A stretch of DNA of 64,000 bases from Stropharia rugosoannulata (GCA_028532985.1 JANCIK010000006.1:3224001-3288000), one strand, 5' to 3'; shown: positions 46,301 to 55,449, counted from the first letter of the stretch. Numbers and translations: made by a program. Notes: generated by a model not told the origin, from the letters alone.

Positions 46301-47314
46301 GGCTAGCAGCCGCTCATCGTACCCAACATACAAGTCCAGGATGCCGCCACATGCGCGCCCCGCAAAGTGTTCTGCTAGACTCTCCGCGGCTGGAGGTAGT
46401 CCTGAATGTGCAATGGTTACCGCATTTAACAGCTCAAGACTGTGCACAATTCTGAACGAGACCCCGTCTTTCTTAGTCACGGTAAACCAGTGCGACCGGT
46501 ACGATGAGCTCGAGGGCTCATATGTGCCTGCGCGAATCTTGGTGGCGATGAATTCACATACGCGCTCATACATCCCAGGTGGTATTGGAATGTTCTTCAA
46601 TACCCAAGGCGTGTGCTCTACAGTGGGAATATCTACTGGAGGGAAGAAGTCCGTACAGAATCTACCCTTCTCTGTGTCATCCCACGCGAACGCCTCATTC
46701 TGCTGCATGAAAACTTGATGCACCAACTTGCGCTCCTCGGACCACAGGAAATCCCCTTCATGTGCCTTGTCAATCCCTTCCATGCGCTCAGCAGTGTACC
46801 GACCTGTAGGTACGAAGTCTGGCGGATGTGGTGACAATTGCGGCATGTCCTTTAGTGGGTCCCCTTTTATCTCCCTCACTATTCTAAACTTCTCTGGTAA
46901 ATCTTGATAAACGGGCCTGACTTTCTCAGCCACGGGTTTATACTTCTTTCCTGCGAGCACCGTAACGGTTGTAGCATTCTTGCCAGTCAAGCGCTTACGC
47001 GTTACTCCTTGTTTCTTACTAGGGACCTGTTCCTCGTGCGAGGCGCGGAACTGCCCTCTAGGCTCTCCCTTGACTACTTCCTCTTTGCGCCATTCGCGCT
47101 GCTGAAAATATTTGTATATTCTTTCTTTTTCATCATCCTCCATCTTAGCTTCATGTACTGCTTGAGCCATGTATACATCCCTGAGCTCAGTGCTCCCAAA
47201 TCGCTTCTTATTCTTTGGTAGCGCGTACCCCGCTATCTCTATTTTCCCCGTGCGATCATCTCTGTCAAACATCAATGCGACCTCTCCTTGACGCATCAAA
47301 TCATCGAGGATTGA
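43361..47314 (-). CDS. pol: Element 2 pol: intact reverse transcriptase, RNase H, integrase
   Basis: This is an uninterrupted frame of about 1,310 codons. Domains in order: RT (FRIVHSLELLNAVT; FGALRLVTLPMGWTNSVPIF; active-site YIDDVPIRGP), RNase H (LAVDTSWRAVGFYIYQ; KRELYGLLRAL; VETDAKYLKGM), a spacer rich in Asp/Glu, and integrase (HHCC HDSLGH...CHVC; HADTMHM, ITDNGGPF and KIERPHWD for the DDE triad). A C-terminal barrel region (RNSGIESSLNRKMLARWNG) follows, and the tail is very acidic (EEDEEDDDDWGEEDT). The pol frame is -1 relative to the protease, with T-TTT-C at 47313-47317 in the overlap. The first possible ATG lies at about 47296, but ribosomal frameshifting is the likelier route of expression. 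Confidence 0.92.
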   Translation of the reverse strand, partial: SILDDLMRQGEVALMFDRDDRTGKIEIAGYALPKNKKRFGSTELRDVYMAQAVHEAKMEDDEKERIYKYFQQREWRKEEVVKGEPRGQFRASHEEQVPSKKQGVTRKRLTGKNATTVTVLAGKKYKPVAEKVRPVYQDLPEKFRIVREIKGDPLKDMPQLSPHPPDFVPTGRYTAERMEGIDKAHEGDFLWSEERKLVHQVFMQQNEAFAWDDTEKGRFCTDFFPPVDIPTVEHTPWVLKNIPIPPGMYERVCEFIATKIRAGTYEPSSSSYRSHWFTVTKKDGVSFRIVHSLELLNAVTIAHSGLPPAAESLAEHFAGRACGGILDLYVGYDERLLAESSRDLTTFQTPFGALRLVTLPMGWTNSVPIFHEDVAYILRDEIPEVTEPYIDDVPIRGPRTRYELEGGGYETIPENKGIRRFVWEHMLNVNRIVQRMKYSGGTFSGKKSILCAAEIVVVGHLCTYEGRKPAPDKVHAILNWGPCKNISDVRAFMGTMGLLRIYISDYAKRAKHIQRLLRGKEPFEWGPAQQASMDSLKDGACNAHCVKPLDYTLPGPITLAVDTSWRAVGFYIYQQDPQDSKKRVYARFGSILLTEREQRFSQLKRELYGLLRALQACYYWLIGARKLVVETDAKYLKGMLDNPGMGPNATINRWIDKILMYHFQLKHVAGKTFGADGLSRREGQPGDEAYAHSEEDDDQEVGPLEYEKVYEDDPDPLDLEEFKEQIDDRGGYLYTGLLNELFEGPTARKLPEAHSIGCFQQELERARKETEAEKRAVRDFIQKESVPLAQREYLEKFILAHAIPDSRIEDLEDEEYNERNRTSAGKDMDEKLPMIRYWLQNPTTRPKGMTEREYQNFTRNARNFFLDKDGRMYRRSIDDAHKLVIDQAQRTRMLRSAHDSLGHRGAYATRKLLAEHFWWPELERDVYWYVKTCHVCQLRQKTIIQIPRTETHTLSIFQQLHADTMHMSPASNGYNYIVHGRCALSSWVEGRPLKKENARAIAQWIFKDIICCWGCLQEIITDNGGPFRAALKYLEKKYGITGITISVYNSQANGKIERPHWDIRQMLWKACGGTEGAHKCWSRFFYHVLWADRITVRRGFGCSPFFMVTGAHPILPFDIAEATWLVKLPDRVLTTEELVGYRTRALAKHCDTVEEMRARVSKTKRDAIRAFEKKHSAKIRDYVFKPGDVVLMRNSGIESSLNRKMLARWNGPYIVITRKDGGAYLVAEMDGSVLKDKVAAFRLIPYFARRQLRLLDGLDDIIDQTKENLAKILEVPDYEPAIPKDYIFDEPGMPSGSGALTVEEDEEDDDDWGEEDT

Positions 47315-47459
47315 AAATCCTGATCTGCGTTAGGGTTTTCCGTTGTGCCAGGGTCCTGCAATTTAGGTTCGCGCTGCACAATCTTGGGACCACACCCTCG
47401 GTTATAGGTGGGTACTACCAGTTTGCGCTGTGTGTTGGGATCGGTGAGCGTAAGCTCAA

Positions 47460-48519
47460 CATCAGGAAAACCACTTTTTTGAAAAGAGACTTTTTGAGAC
47501 ATCTATGTGTCTCTTGGGAAATTTACTGTCTTTTTGAGACTTTAATATGTCTTTTGGTGAATTTTTTGTCTTTTTTATACTTTTAAAGGTCTCCTAGAGA
47601 CTTTAGGGAAATATGTAATTCTTCCAATGTCTTTTTAGGTCTTTTTATGTCTTTTAAAGTCTTTCAATTTTTATAAGTATTTAAATGTATTGATGTAATT
47701 GTATAAATCTTTTTATGTCTCTAAAAGATTTTTAAAATGTCTCATAAAGTGTATTAAAAAGCTACAAAAAGACTCAAAAAGACATTTAAAGACATAAGAA
47801 ACTAGGAAAAAATTGACTTATGAATAGCTATTGTCAACTATTACTTGTAATCTACATTATAAATCTCATATAAAATACATCTGAACATGACTAAATTCAA
47901 TGATTTGTGATGTAACAAATTAATGTAGTCTAGAGCATTATCATCATATTTGACCTGCAGTGAGTCTATATACACAGGCACATGGTGTAGGGGGAAGTAT
48001 GCTGGTTTTAAGTCATGCATGAAGCTGTTGGTTCAATTCCTGGCAAATGCAAATTATTTCCACAACATAAGTTCCCCTTCCCATTGTACCCAAGTTAATG
48101 TGATGGTTTATTTGCCATTGTATGTTTATGTAAGGTGCTGACTAATATAGTTACTTCATGACAAATCTTAAGTACATTTAAATATACCTAATTACCTACT
48201 TACAAATACAAATACACTTACTAATACAATCTAATCTATGTAGTAGTGATTTGGCTAAGATGAGGTCATGTTTTTAATGTTTTTATAAAGCAAAAATGTA
48301 ACATTAAAAGACATTTAGAGACATCAAGAGACATTATGGACACATAAAAAGACAAAAAAGAGACTCCTAGAGACATAAAAAAGTCTTTAAAAGTTTGGTA
48401 CCTGGAGACTTTGCTTTAAAAGTCTCCTAGAGACCCAGGTCTCCTGGGGTCTTTTTAAGTCTTTTTAAGTCTTTTTAAAAAATTAAAAAACTTTTTTCAA
48501 AAAAGTCTTTTTCCTGATG
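47460..48519. mobile_element. 1,060-bp TIR element inserted in the element 2 protease
   Basis: Both ends start CATCAGGAAAA and continue CTTTTTTGAAAA, a 26-bp inverted repeat with two mismatches in the three-base middle. An AA dinucleotide flanks each side (47458-47459 and 48520-48521), consistent with a 2-bp target duplication. The outer 250-300 bp on each side is built of short AGAC/GTCT words in T-rich and A-rich runs that are loosely self-complementary. The centre is AT-rich and holds a tRNA-like segment. No protein is encoded. Confidence 0.8.
47976..48052 (+). ncRNA. tRNA-like / SINE-like segment with Pol III A and B boxes
   Basis: TGGTGTAGGGGG (47983-47994) fits the A-box consensus TRGYNNARNNGG, and GGTTCAATTCC (48030-48040) fits the B-box consensus GGTTCRANYCC. 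The spacing of about 35 nt is normal for tRNA-type promoters. An anticodon-like loop TTTTAAG lies between them, but the acceptor stem does not pair, so this is not a functional tRNA. It is most likely a tRNA-derived SINE head or a decayed tRNA carried inside the TIR element. Confidence 0.55.
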
Positions 48520-49631
48520 AACCGTTCCATCGCCGCGCGTCTTTACATTGCTCTCCGTGAGGATCTCGAACGGCCTGCCCAAGAGCACCTCGTAAGCCGC
48601 TGCGCTGATGACATGCACTTGTAAGTACACCGTCAGTCCGTTAAACACGAACGGTACGTTGCGCGCTAATCCCTTAGTGGATTCCACCTGCTTATTCGCG
48701 CTCTGCATCCGTATAGTGAAATCCGGATCCCAGCTAAGTCCTAAGCGCTCAGCAGTGTCCTGTGCCATTGACACAATCTGCGACCCACTGTCGAGCAATG
48801 TCTCCGCATGTCCCTTGCCGTTGATGAGTGGAAATACCGCCTTCAGATGGTGCGATTCGCGCGCCACAATAAGTCCCTTAGGCTTTTCGCCCGGCTGCAG
48901 AGTCGAGATGTACTGTTCATACGGGTCTTCCATGATAATGGTCCCCGGTTGCAGTCTGCTGCGCTCATCTGAGCAAGTAAGGAAAGTGGCCACTGGTAGC
49001 TCATCCATCTGCATAAACTCCTCTTCTTCCTCTTCTTCTGCTAACTGCGCAATAGCCTCGTCTACTTCGCGCTCTTCCTCATCATAGTCTAATTGTAGTA
49101 CGTGCATCGTATTCAGATCCAATGGTACCTTTCTCGGTACTATGCGCTCAACGAACTTTCTTCTGAAACCTGCAGTCAATATGCCTAACAACTGGCCCTG
49201 CGTGATCTCGATCTTCTGATTTTCTAAGTGTTTGAGGACTGCATCAGCCTGCGCTTCATCTTCGATAGGTGCGCGCAGCTTATAGGCTGGCTTCCTCTTT
49301 TCTACTACAGGTATGGGTTCTTCCCTTACTTTAGGCTTTACTTTCTCTGGTACGCGCAGTGGAGGTACCATTACATATGGCACTGCTGCTGGTCGTGCGC
49401 TAGGCCCCGCCTTGGTAGGAACCTCAAATACTACTTTCTTCTTTACTGGTGCGCTGTGTGCACCTTGCTCCTCCACTACTTCTTGCAACTCATCTTCCTC
49501 ATCATCACTCGCGTCCTCAACTGATGCTCTGGGTATATTTCTGATTGGTAACTTCTTATTTGCGCCCTCCGGGTTCTTGGGTTTATCAGAGCCGCTACGC
49601 ATAACTCTGCCCGCGTTTCCCTTCATCAGAC

Positions 49632-50503
49632 TCAATCGAAACCCTGACTGAGCGCAGCATCACGTTTGGCTTTCATCGTCGCTATTAACTGATGCTGTTC
49701 CTCTATCACCTCTTCAGGCGTCTTCGCCGATGCGCGCTCCTTCAGGAACACCTTCTTACTTTCCAGCTCTTGCTGGAGTGCACGTATCTGCTCCTCATAG
49801 GTCTCGTCCAAGGAACTGGCCGGCTGGTACATCTGCGAATATACCATGCTAGGAGGCATACCCATGTATGAGGGATGGACAGGTGCCATATACGCTTGCT
49901 GCGCGGGCTGCCCGTTCTTCTTATGCCATTCGTCGACGCGCTCTTTGATCGCGCACGAAGGGTCCCAAGGTATTGATGACCCGTCAGGTAGCTGTAAGCG
50001 CCCCGCTTCAGTAATGACAATCCTCCCCGCCGCCAAGTCCTGCTGCCGTACGATGCACTCAGCCACCACATGTCCCGTCTGCTTGCAGTAGAAGCAGTGA
50101 GGCTCCGGGCGTTGTTGGTATTGGAAGGGCCTAGGTGGTGGTCCACCAAAACTCGGTGCGCTCATGGGCATCATGGGGGCTACTGGTTGCACAGGCACCA
50201 ACATCGGTGCGGCGCGCGCAGCCATGACATTGCGGATAATGTCCTCCAACTCTTTCTTACTCGACTCCTTCGACTTCGCCACTGTCTTCTCTACTAACGA
50301 CAAGGTATCCTTGAAGGAGGCAACGAACCCTTTTAGGTCCTCAATCTCTCCGCGCAGCGAACCAACATCCGCGGCCTCAGTCTTGATGGCGGGCACCGGC
50401 ATAAGTCCATCAGTGCTCTCGCGCCCTAGGCTCAGCGTTGAAGGACCTTGTTTGGGTCTGGTCAAGTGCTCAGTGATGGCCCGTTTGTATGTCCTGCTAG
50501 AAA
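49632..50503 (-). CDS. gag: Element 2 gag, C-terminal part (truncated by element 3 insertion)
   Basis: The frame is open from the junction at 50503 (ISSRTYKRAITEHLTRP) to the stop at 49632. It contains a coiled-coil region (EIEDLKGFVASFKDTLSLVE), a Pro/Met-rich stretch, and the CCHC zinc knuckle CFYCKQTGHVVAEC. The conserved post-knuckle segment INTEAGRLQLPDGSSIPWD-like (VITEAGRLQLPDGSSIPWD in fact) corresponds to element 3's VDVYGKVKLADGRPVPWG. There is no start codon because the N-terminal half is separated by element 3. The upstream ISSRTYKRAI corresponds to GSRTTYKSLT in element 3 gag, supporting a break in mid-gene. Confidence 0.85.
49638..49644 (-). promoter_or_regulatory. -1 frameshift heptamer GGGTTTC at element 2 gag/protease overlap
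   Basis: On the sense strand gag ends CAG GGT TTC GAT TGA. The zero-frame G-GGT-TTC fits the X-XXY-YYZ slippery rule and lies one codon before the gag stop. Slipping back one base leads directly into the protease frame (RLSLMKGNAGRV). Element 3 has AAATTTC at the same junction. Confidence 0.75.
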
Positions 50504-50780
50504 TGATCTAACACAACACAACCAACAACCACAACAAAAACACACAACCAATCTCAAACAAATGCTTCTTTAATGCGAAGTCGAGGGTCTATGTACAAAA
50601 GAAAGACACAGTTGTCTTTTATAATATAAGCCGGGTAAACGTTTTCTTAACACAAAGACTCAGCCCGAGGGGCGTGGTGGTGTGGTGTGATAAGTGTAGT
50701 TTTGTGTGCGTATGACGCGAGGTGCTCGAATGAGACTTAGTCTGACACGACGATCAGAAAGAGAACTGAAAACTGTTTAA

Positions 50781-50941
50781 CCGCTCCAGGTATGTGCGCG
50801 ACGACACTGCCTGCAAAATAACCGCTCCAGGTATACACGTAGTGTTGCCTGCAAAATGACCGCTCCAGGTATGTGCGCGACGACACTGCCTGCAAAATTA
50901 AACCGCTCCAGGTATACGTTAAACGTTGCCTGCAAAACTGC
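50781..50941. repeat. Four tandem ~40-bp repeats in the element 3 LTR
   Basis: Units start CCGCTCCAGGTAT and end TGCCTGCAAAA, at 50781, 50822, 50860 and 50903. They alternate between two types: ...GTGCGCGACGACACTGCC (units 1 and 3) and ...ACACGTAGTGTTGCC or ...ACGTTAAACGTTGCC (units 2 and 4). An A-B-A-B order suggests duplication of a dimer. Such repeats in an LTR often act as enhancer-type sites; the role here is not shown. Confidence 0.85.
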
Positions 50942-51494
50942 TTCCAGACTCAAGACTTAGTCAAGTAATCCGTCAAAAGCTTTGAACTCTCTCTAAACTC
51001 GCAGTGAGGACTTTAAACCGTATATATTCACTCTAGGTAAATCTACTCGGGGGAACCTGCTATTCTACGTTACATGCTGGGGTATTTATACGTTTCTGGG
51101 AGACGGGTTTTCGTAGGCGCCCGGAGGTGTTCTCTACTAAAACCTCGCACCCGATTGGTTTGTAGGTCCATACGGTTCTGCCCGTTTAATTACATTTTAG
51201 TCGTTCTAGATGGGTGGAGTAGAAATTTGAAATAACTGAAAAAGGATAGATTCTGAAGGCTTGTCAGGAACGAGCCTATTTTTAGAACGGTTAAACCGTC
51301 TTTTGGTGCCTGGGCGTCTGTCTGCCTCCTGAGTACAGTCAGTTTTACTACGCCTTGGCTTTTTGGAATGTAAGCCGGGACAGAGTTACCCCACTGGTGA
51401 GTCATCTCGCCTCCGACTGTACCCGCTTTTCAGGGTCTATCAGGCTCCTGCCAAATAGCCCGCTATATTCCCTCTGTATGGCCAGTACGAGGCC

Positions 51495-52115
51495 TCGCTA
51501 ATTAGCCCGGTTTATTGACCTTTGCTAATTAACCCGGTATAACGTTCAGTCAAACGGCCCGGTATAACGACTAAGTCATTTAGCCCGATATAATTACTCA
51601 AGTTAAATAACCCGGCATAATGATTTGCTTTTCCTAATCTCTCGTTTTCGATGACTGGTTTTTAGAAGACTGACCCGCTATAAGTCTCTAGTCGAGTTTC
51701 GTCGTTATGGTTGGTGTCATTTAACCCGGTATAATTTAACCCGGTATAATGCCTCTGCCTTTGCGCTCCGTTTAACCCGCTTATCTGACTTCCTCGAAAC
51801 TGAAGACATTACTAAGTGTATTTCTTGGGCAGTAACTTTGCATTTAGCCGGTATAATTATACCGGTTAAATGCGGCGCATCTGTGCTCTCCTTTATGCCG
51901 GACTTATTATTATTCTAACTTTAAGCGGTCAGATGCGCTTATAAGCCATACTGGTCCTGCGACTAAGTCCAACCGTGAAGGCTTATTAACCCGCTTGTTT
52001 AAAGTCTCTTGGTTTACTCTCCAGTTAAGTTCTTTAACGTGGACAGTTACCGTCGTCACTTTTACTTAAGCTTTTAGTGTGGTTTCGCTTATAGTTAAAA
52101 TAGCCCGCTTAATTG
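51495..52115. repeat. Dispersed TTARCCCGSTATAA motifs in the element 3 LTR
   Basis: At least a dozen variants of TTAACCCGGTATAA occur in about 620 bp, including two adjacent copies at about 51720-51750 and a near-palindrome GCCGGTATAATTATACCGGT at about 51848. The core RCCCGSTTA continues through the rest of the element, in introns, spacers and coding sequence. Confidence 0.85.
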
Positions 52116-52271
52116 ACTAAGTGGAGGTCTACACTTGTCTTCGTTATTCTCTGTCTCTCATTGGGTCATACTGAAGTCTTTAATATGACTTTAATAGTCT
52201 AGACTACTGAAATGATAGGATTTGTAGTAAAATCGCAAAATTTCATGGCCAGGCACTTAGGTGCCCTATCA

Positions 52272-52307
52272 TCTCCCCCAAACCATAACTCGACTGTCCT
52301 CAGTCGA
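52272..52307 (-). promoter_or_regulatory. Polypurine tract plus TCCT-loop hairpin, element 3
   Basis: The plus strand reads TCTCCCCCAAACCA next to the LTR, giving a sense-strand TGGTTTGGGGGAGA polypurine tract. Then comes a perfect 7-bp hairpin TCGACTG-TCCT-CAGTCGA at 52290-52307. The stem differs from that of element 1 but the length, loop and position are the same. Confidence 0.75.
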
Positions 52308-52925
52308 TGCTGACTGATCTTTCTGCTTTCGGGCTTTGCCGGCCGTCTATTTTTAACTCGCCACGTTGCTCGCTGTTCCCTCTGTTGAGCGATTACGCTT
52401 CCTCACTGTTCATCACAATGAGGGACGTGTTTATCCATTGTGCTCATTGTTTGTCTATTTTTGGTATTTACTGCCGGCTGCTATCTCCTTTTTAGGATAA
52501 AGTGCTGCGCCACCGCCACGTCCCGCCTATGTCTCGATTCCCCATTGTGCCCGCCTTTTTGTAAGATGACCGAGTCGCTCTTCTGTTTATGACGGGGACA
52601 TAGGATGACTATTTCTGGAACGGTGATCTTGCTATGTCAAAATGACTCTCGTTTCCAACGGTCTTTCAAGAGCCCGGTTAAGTGACCGGTGCCTAATTAG
52701 GCAACGGCTCTTCCATTCTTGGTCGAATGACTTCCGTTGACCCGCCTTCTACTACTACCCGCTCTCTGGATCCTCGTATGTTTTCTTCTCCCTCCGTTCT
52801 ACTCTCTTTCTGGCAATGCCTCTCCCTTTCTTTTGCTTTTGCTCGCGCGGTCTTTTCGCCTATTATTCTGTATTTAAACAGCCCGGCTTAGTACCGCTTT
52901 CCTTCATTCCCCTCTACTTGTTATC
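52308..52925. other. Leader region of the element 3 opposite-strand cassette
   Basis: It is a mainly pyrimidine-rich stretch without a supported gene. Several CCCGG-type motifs occur. TTTAAACAGCCCGG at about 52873 is the only TATA-like candidate near the first gene. Confidence 0.4.
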
Positions 52926-54537
52926 ATGGCCGCGCCTTCCCCCTCGCCCGCTTTCTCCTCTCGTACTGTCTACAGCGAGTTCTTCGAGGAGCTCGCGGAA
53001 GCGCTCGAACGTTCCCACATCCCAGCGGACACGGTCGACTTTGCACAGCCCTTTCGCCGCCTCCGCGATGCGCTGCTCGATAACCCCTTCTTGAATGATG
53101 TCTTTGTCGCCCGGCAACTCCTGAAGTCTATCATTCCGCCCCTTTTCCGTGACGCCCGGAACGTTTTACTGGCGCTAAATGGGGGTTCTTTCCAGAGAAT
53201 AGGAGATGCCGGCACTATGCTGCCTGAATTTCGACATCTCTTTCGATGGGTTATCCTTCTGGTTCACTCAATTCCCTCAGAGATTCGGCAGGAGCTGGAC
53301 TTGGATTGGCTCGTTCTCCCCCGGGTAAGTACTTTACTCCCGTTCAGTTTTGTTTCTACGGTTTCTTATGGATATTTTTAGATTGACTACGGACCCGTCT
53401 GTCCGGTATCTGTACTCTGGCAACTCGAATTCCCCTCTCCTGTGGTGGACCCTGCCCTTGTTCAGGGGTTTGATGGGGACTTTCCCCACCTTTTTGAAGG
53501 TCTCCTGGATGGTTTTGGCCCCGGCTTAATAAATTTGGACGGGTATCGCCCTGCCGATGATGCCCCCTTGTCCCCACCTACACCACAAGTGGCTGGGGTA
53601 GACGTAGTGCCTTCGGGCCCTTCCACCCCTACAACAGGTTCGTTATTTTATTTTATTTTTATTTTTATCTTTCCTTTATCTCATTTGCTTTTAGCACCGT
53701 CTCGTCTCTCGGCCCCTTCCCCCGGGCCTGTGCATCCTTTCACTGGGAGGCCGCGGCCATCTGTCTCTCGCGCGGTCCCCGTCCCAACCGGTCAGGCAGA
53801 CGGGTCCGTTTTCACTCCACCGCCCATTCGTCCCATACGCAGGAATACGGCACGCGAGGGCCCCGCTTACGCGCACTATGCGCAACAACACCGTTGGGAG
53901 GCAACGCCTCTGGAATTCAAGGATCCCCGCCCGCCTCAGCTGATAAACCGGGCGCAAGCTGAGGGGCTTCGGGCCCAACATAATATTCGGGTGAGTTTCT
54001 TTAGCCCGGTTATTTTCTTCTGGCTCTCAAGTCCTCTTTTTCTTTAGTTACCAACCCCCTGTGCTGCCTGCCTGCTTCTTGGTCTGGAGGACCGTTGTGA
54101 GGTTCAGGAAGGTGAAGACCGGTGCACCCCATGTATAGTGCGCAAGTCTACTACCTTCCCTTGCACTTTCATGGCTTCCCCGGACGAGCGGGCCCTTTTG
54201 TCTGAGCGATGCTACTTTCTGGGTGGCACTTCCCTTGCTGGTAAGCTACGTTTCTTCTGACTCTCTTCTTACTTTTCTAATTTATTACTCTCTTTTTCCA
54301 GCTATCCAAGACGACTTCTCTAGCCTGCAACATCAGGCGGAGCAATACATCGTTCAGAGTCGACTAGCCGAGGCCAGCTTCGCCCGGGCCGAATTCTATC
54401 GCGACCGGATCTACGCCCGTTTGGGCCTGCTCCTCGAGTCGGACTCGCCCGACGCCATCTATTCTACACACGCTTCGATGGACCGCGCGTCTTTTGACGC
54501 CTTGGTGGAGGCTACGCGGGCTTCTGACGGGTTTTAG
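52926..54537 (+). CDS. Element 3 opposite-strand gene A: six-cysteine zinc-cluster-like protein (459 aa)
   Basis: Five exons join in frame: 52926-53324, 53382-53637, 53695-53990, 54048-54240 and 54302-54537, with 57-61-bp GT-AG introns. The N-terminus (MAAPSPSPAF...) is helical and Leu/Arg-rich (VARQLLKSIIPPLFRDARNV), and the middle is Pro-rich. Exon 4 begins PTPCAACLLLGLEDRC and continues CTPCIVRKSTTFPC: C-x2-C-x9-C-x9-C-x2-C-x9-C, the same six-Cys layout as element 1 gene 4. A charged helical C-terminus follows (AEASFARAEFYRDRIYARLG). A one-base shift at the stop would open another ~30 acidic residues ending in DDSGWTV, so the present end may be a truncation. A DNA-binding role is inferred from the Cys cluster. 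Confidence 0.78.
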
Positions 54538-54888
54538 CTGAGTCCGAGGCTGAAGGTTCCGAAGAGGTGGACCCGGCTCCTCCAGCTGAGTCTGAAATGG
54601 AGGTCGACGACTCAGGGTGGACTGTCTGAGGGGTCTTTTTGTACTGTTTTGTCTACTTCTTTTTGTGTAATGTTCTCTCTTGTGTACTTCTTTAGTAGGA
54701 GTACAAATTTTATATTCTTTTCTTTCTTGATAACTTCTTAAGTGTGAATCTGAGTCAATGATTTATTCTTTCAAGTTCTTTCCTTTAAGAATTTTGTTAC
54801 AAGTTTTCTGCCCGGTTATTTGTCCACATTTGGGACTCCGTCTTTTGATCCCTCTTTTAAACTGAGTCTTTTTGACCCTTGTTCACTC

Positions 54889-55449
54889 ATGGACAACTTG
54901 GAACTCTCTAATACCTTGCAGGCGATTAACCGTGCTAAACAGTCCAACCCGGTTAGCTTAGATGACATCTATTGGCTTGCCGTTGGTTGTATGTCTGAGA
55001 CAGTGAGCGGTCTGTTTTTATACCCGGTTATTTGGTCTGACTCTCCCTTTTCGTCTAGTTGGACCTCCTGGATCATTTGCCCGGCATATCCACTGGTCTA
55101 CAATTTCGCAACCAGGTCGTACAACTACTCAAGGAGTATCATTTGTGTCTTTATTACGCGGTCAATCCCCCTTCGTACCCATCAGTCTATTATACCCGGT
55201 TGACTTCTGTCGTTCGCAATTGGTATGACTGGGACGCAGAGGAGTTTGCCCGTCGTCTCGCAAGGGTATGTCTGTTCTTGGCTTCTAGATTGTTTGCCAA
55301 CAGCCCGGTTAATTTGTCTTTCTCAGCACATTCGCTCTGAGGCTTGCTTCCGCTCGTATCATGTGAACGTGCTGCCTTACGATTTTACCCGTTACCATCC
55401 GTCAGGTAGTAGTGATCCCGGGGATATGGACTTAGATCTGTACATATAA
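54889..55449 (+). CDS. Element 3 opposite-strand gene 2 (147 aa, unknown)
   Basis: Exons 54889-55002, 55059-55265 and 55327-55449 join in frame with GT-AG introns of 56 and 61 bp. The product begins MDNLELSNTLQAINRAKQSN and has Leu-rich helices (LDLLDHLPGISTGLQ, VVQLLKEYHLCLYYAV). An aromatic-rich stretch and an acidic C-terminus (SDPGDMDLDLYI) follow. The introns themselves carry the RCCCGGTTA motif. No domain is recognised. It corresponds in size and position to the ~148-codon genes of element 1. Confidence 0.7.

Larger units (their letters stand above)
47296..49637 (-). pseudogene. Element 2 protease region, interrupted by a TIR element
   Basis: It enters from gag by a -1 shift at 49638-49644. 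It has a long acidic, Val/Pro-rich linker, then the aspartic protease: ETLLDSGSQIVSM (active-site Asp-Ser-Gly), a hydrophobic strand region, and YEVLLGRPFEIL. At 48520 the frame runs into an inserted element and would end at 48475 inside it. The continuation (VELTLTDPNTQRKLVVPTYN) is found at 47459-47296. Joining across the insertion keeps frame and matches the equivalent ITLTDPRNGNKLVVPTFDRG of element 3, so the insertion is the only lesion. Confidence 0.85.
41283..50503 (-). mobile_element. Ty3/gypsy element 2 (5'-truncated in this window by element 3)
   Basis: Minus-strand gag (partial), protease and pol are followed by one opposite-strand gene and a motif-dense terminal region abutting element 1. 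The gag frame is open up to 50503 and then meets the LTR of element 3, so the gag N-terminus and the 5' LTR should lie beyond element 3, outside the window. A 1,060-bp TIR element splits the protease. Removing it and one AA duplicate restores the frame, so element 2 was coding-competent up to that insertion as far as seen. The outer boundary at 41283 is set only by the neighbouring LTR; no LTR partner is available to confirm it. Confidence 0.85.
50504..52271 (-). repeat. 3' LTR of element 3 (boundaries inferred)
   Basis: The left edge TGATCTAACACA is where the element 2 gag frame breaks off. The right edge ...GTGCCCTATCA is followed at once by the polypurine tract. The ends are TGAT...ATCA, as expected for an LTR. 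The LTR contains a four-unit tandem repeat and a dense set of AACCCGGTATAA-like motifs. The partner LTR is outside the window, so the length of 1,768 bp is unconfirmed. Confidence 0.7.

Noticed and set aside
46209..46718. Plus-strand open frames opposite element 2 and element 3 pol (also 58838-59104 and 60887-61513)
   Set aside because: These are mirror frames of conserved RT, RNase H and integrase coding sequence, without introns or starts in context, unlike the cassette genes outside pol.
47976..48052. A functional tRNA-Leu gene
   Set aside because: A and B boxes and a UAA-like loop are present, but the acceptor stem does not pair and the T-stem has mismatches; a SINE-like or decayed tRNA is the better reading.
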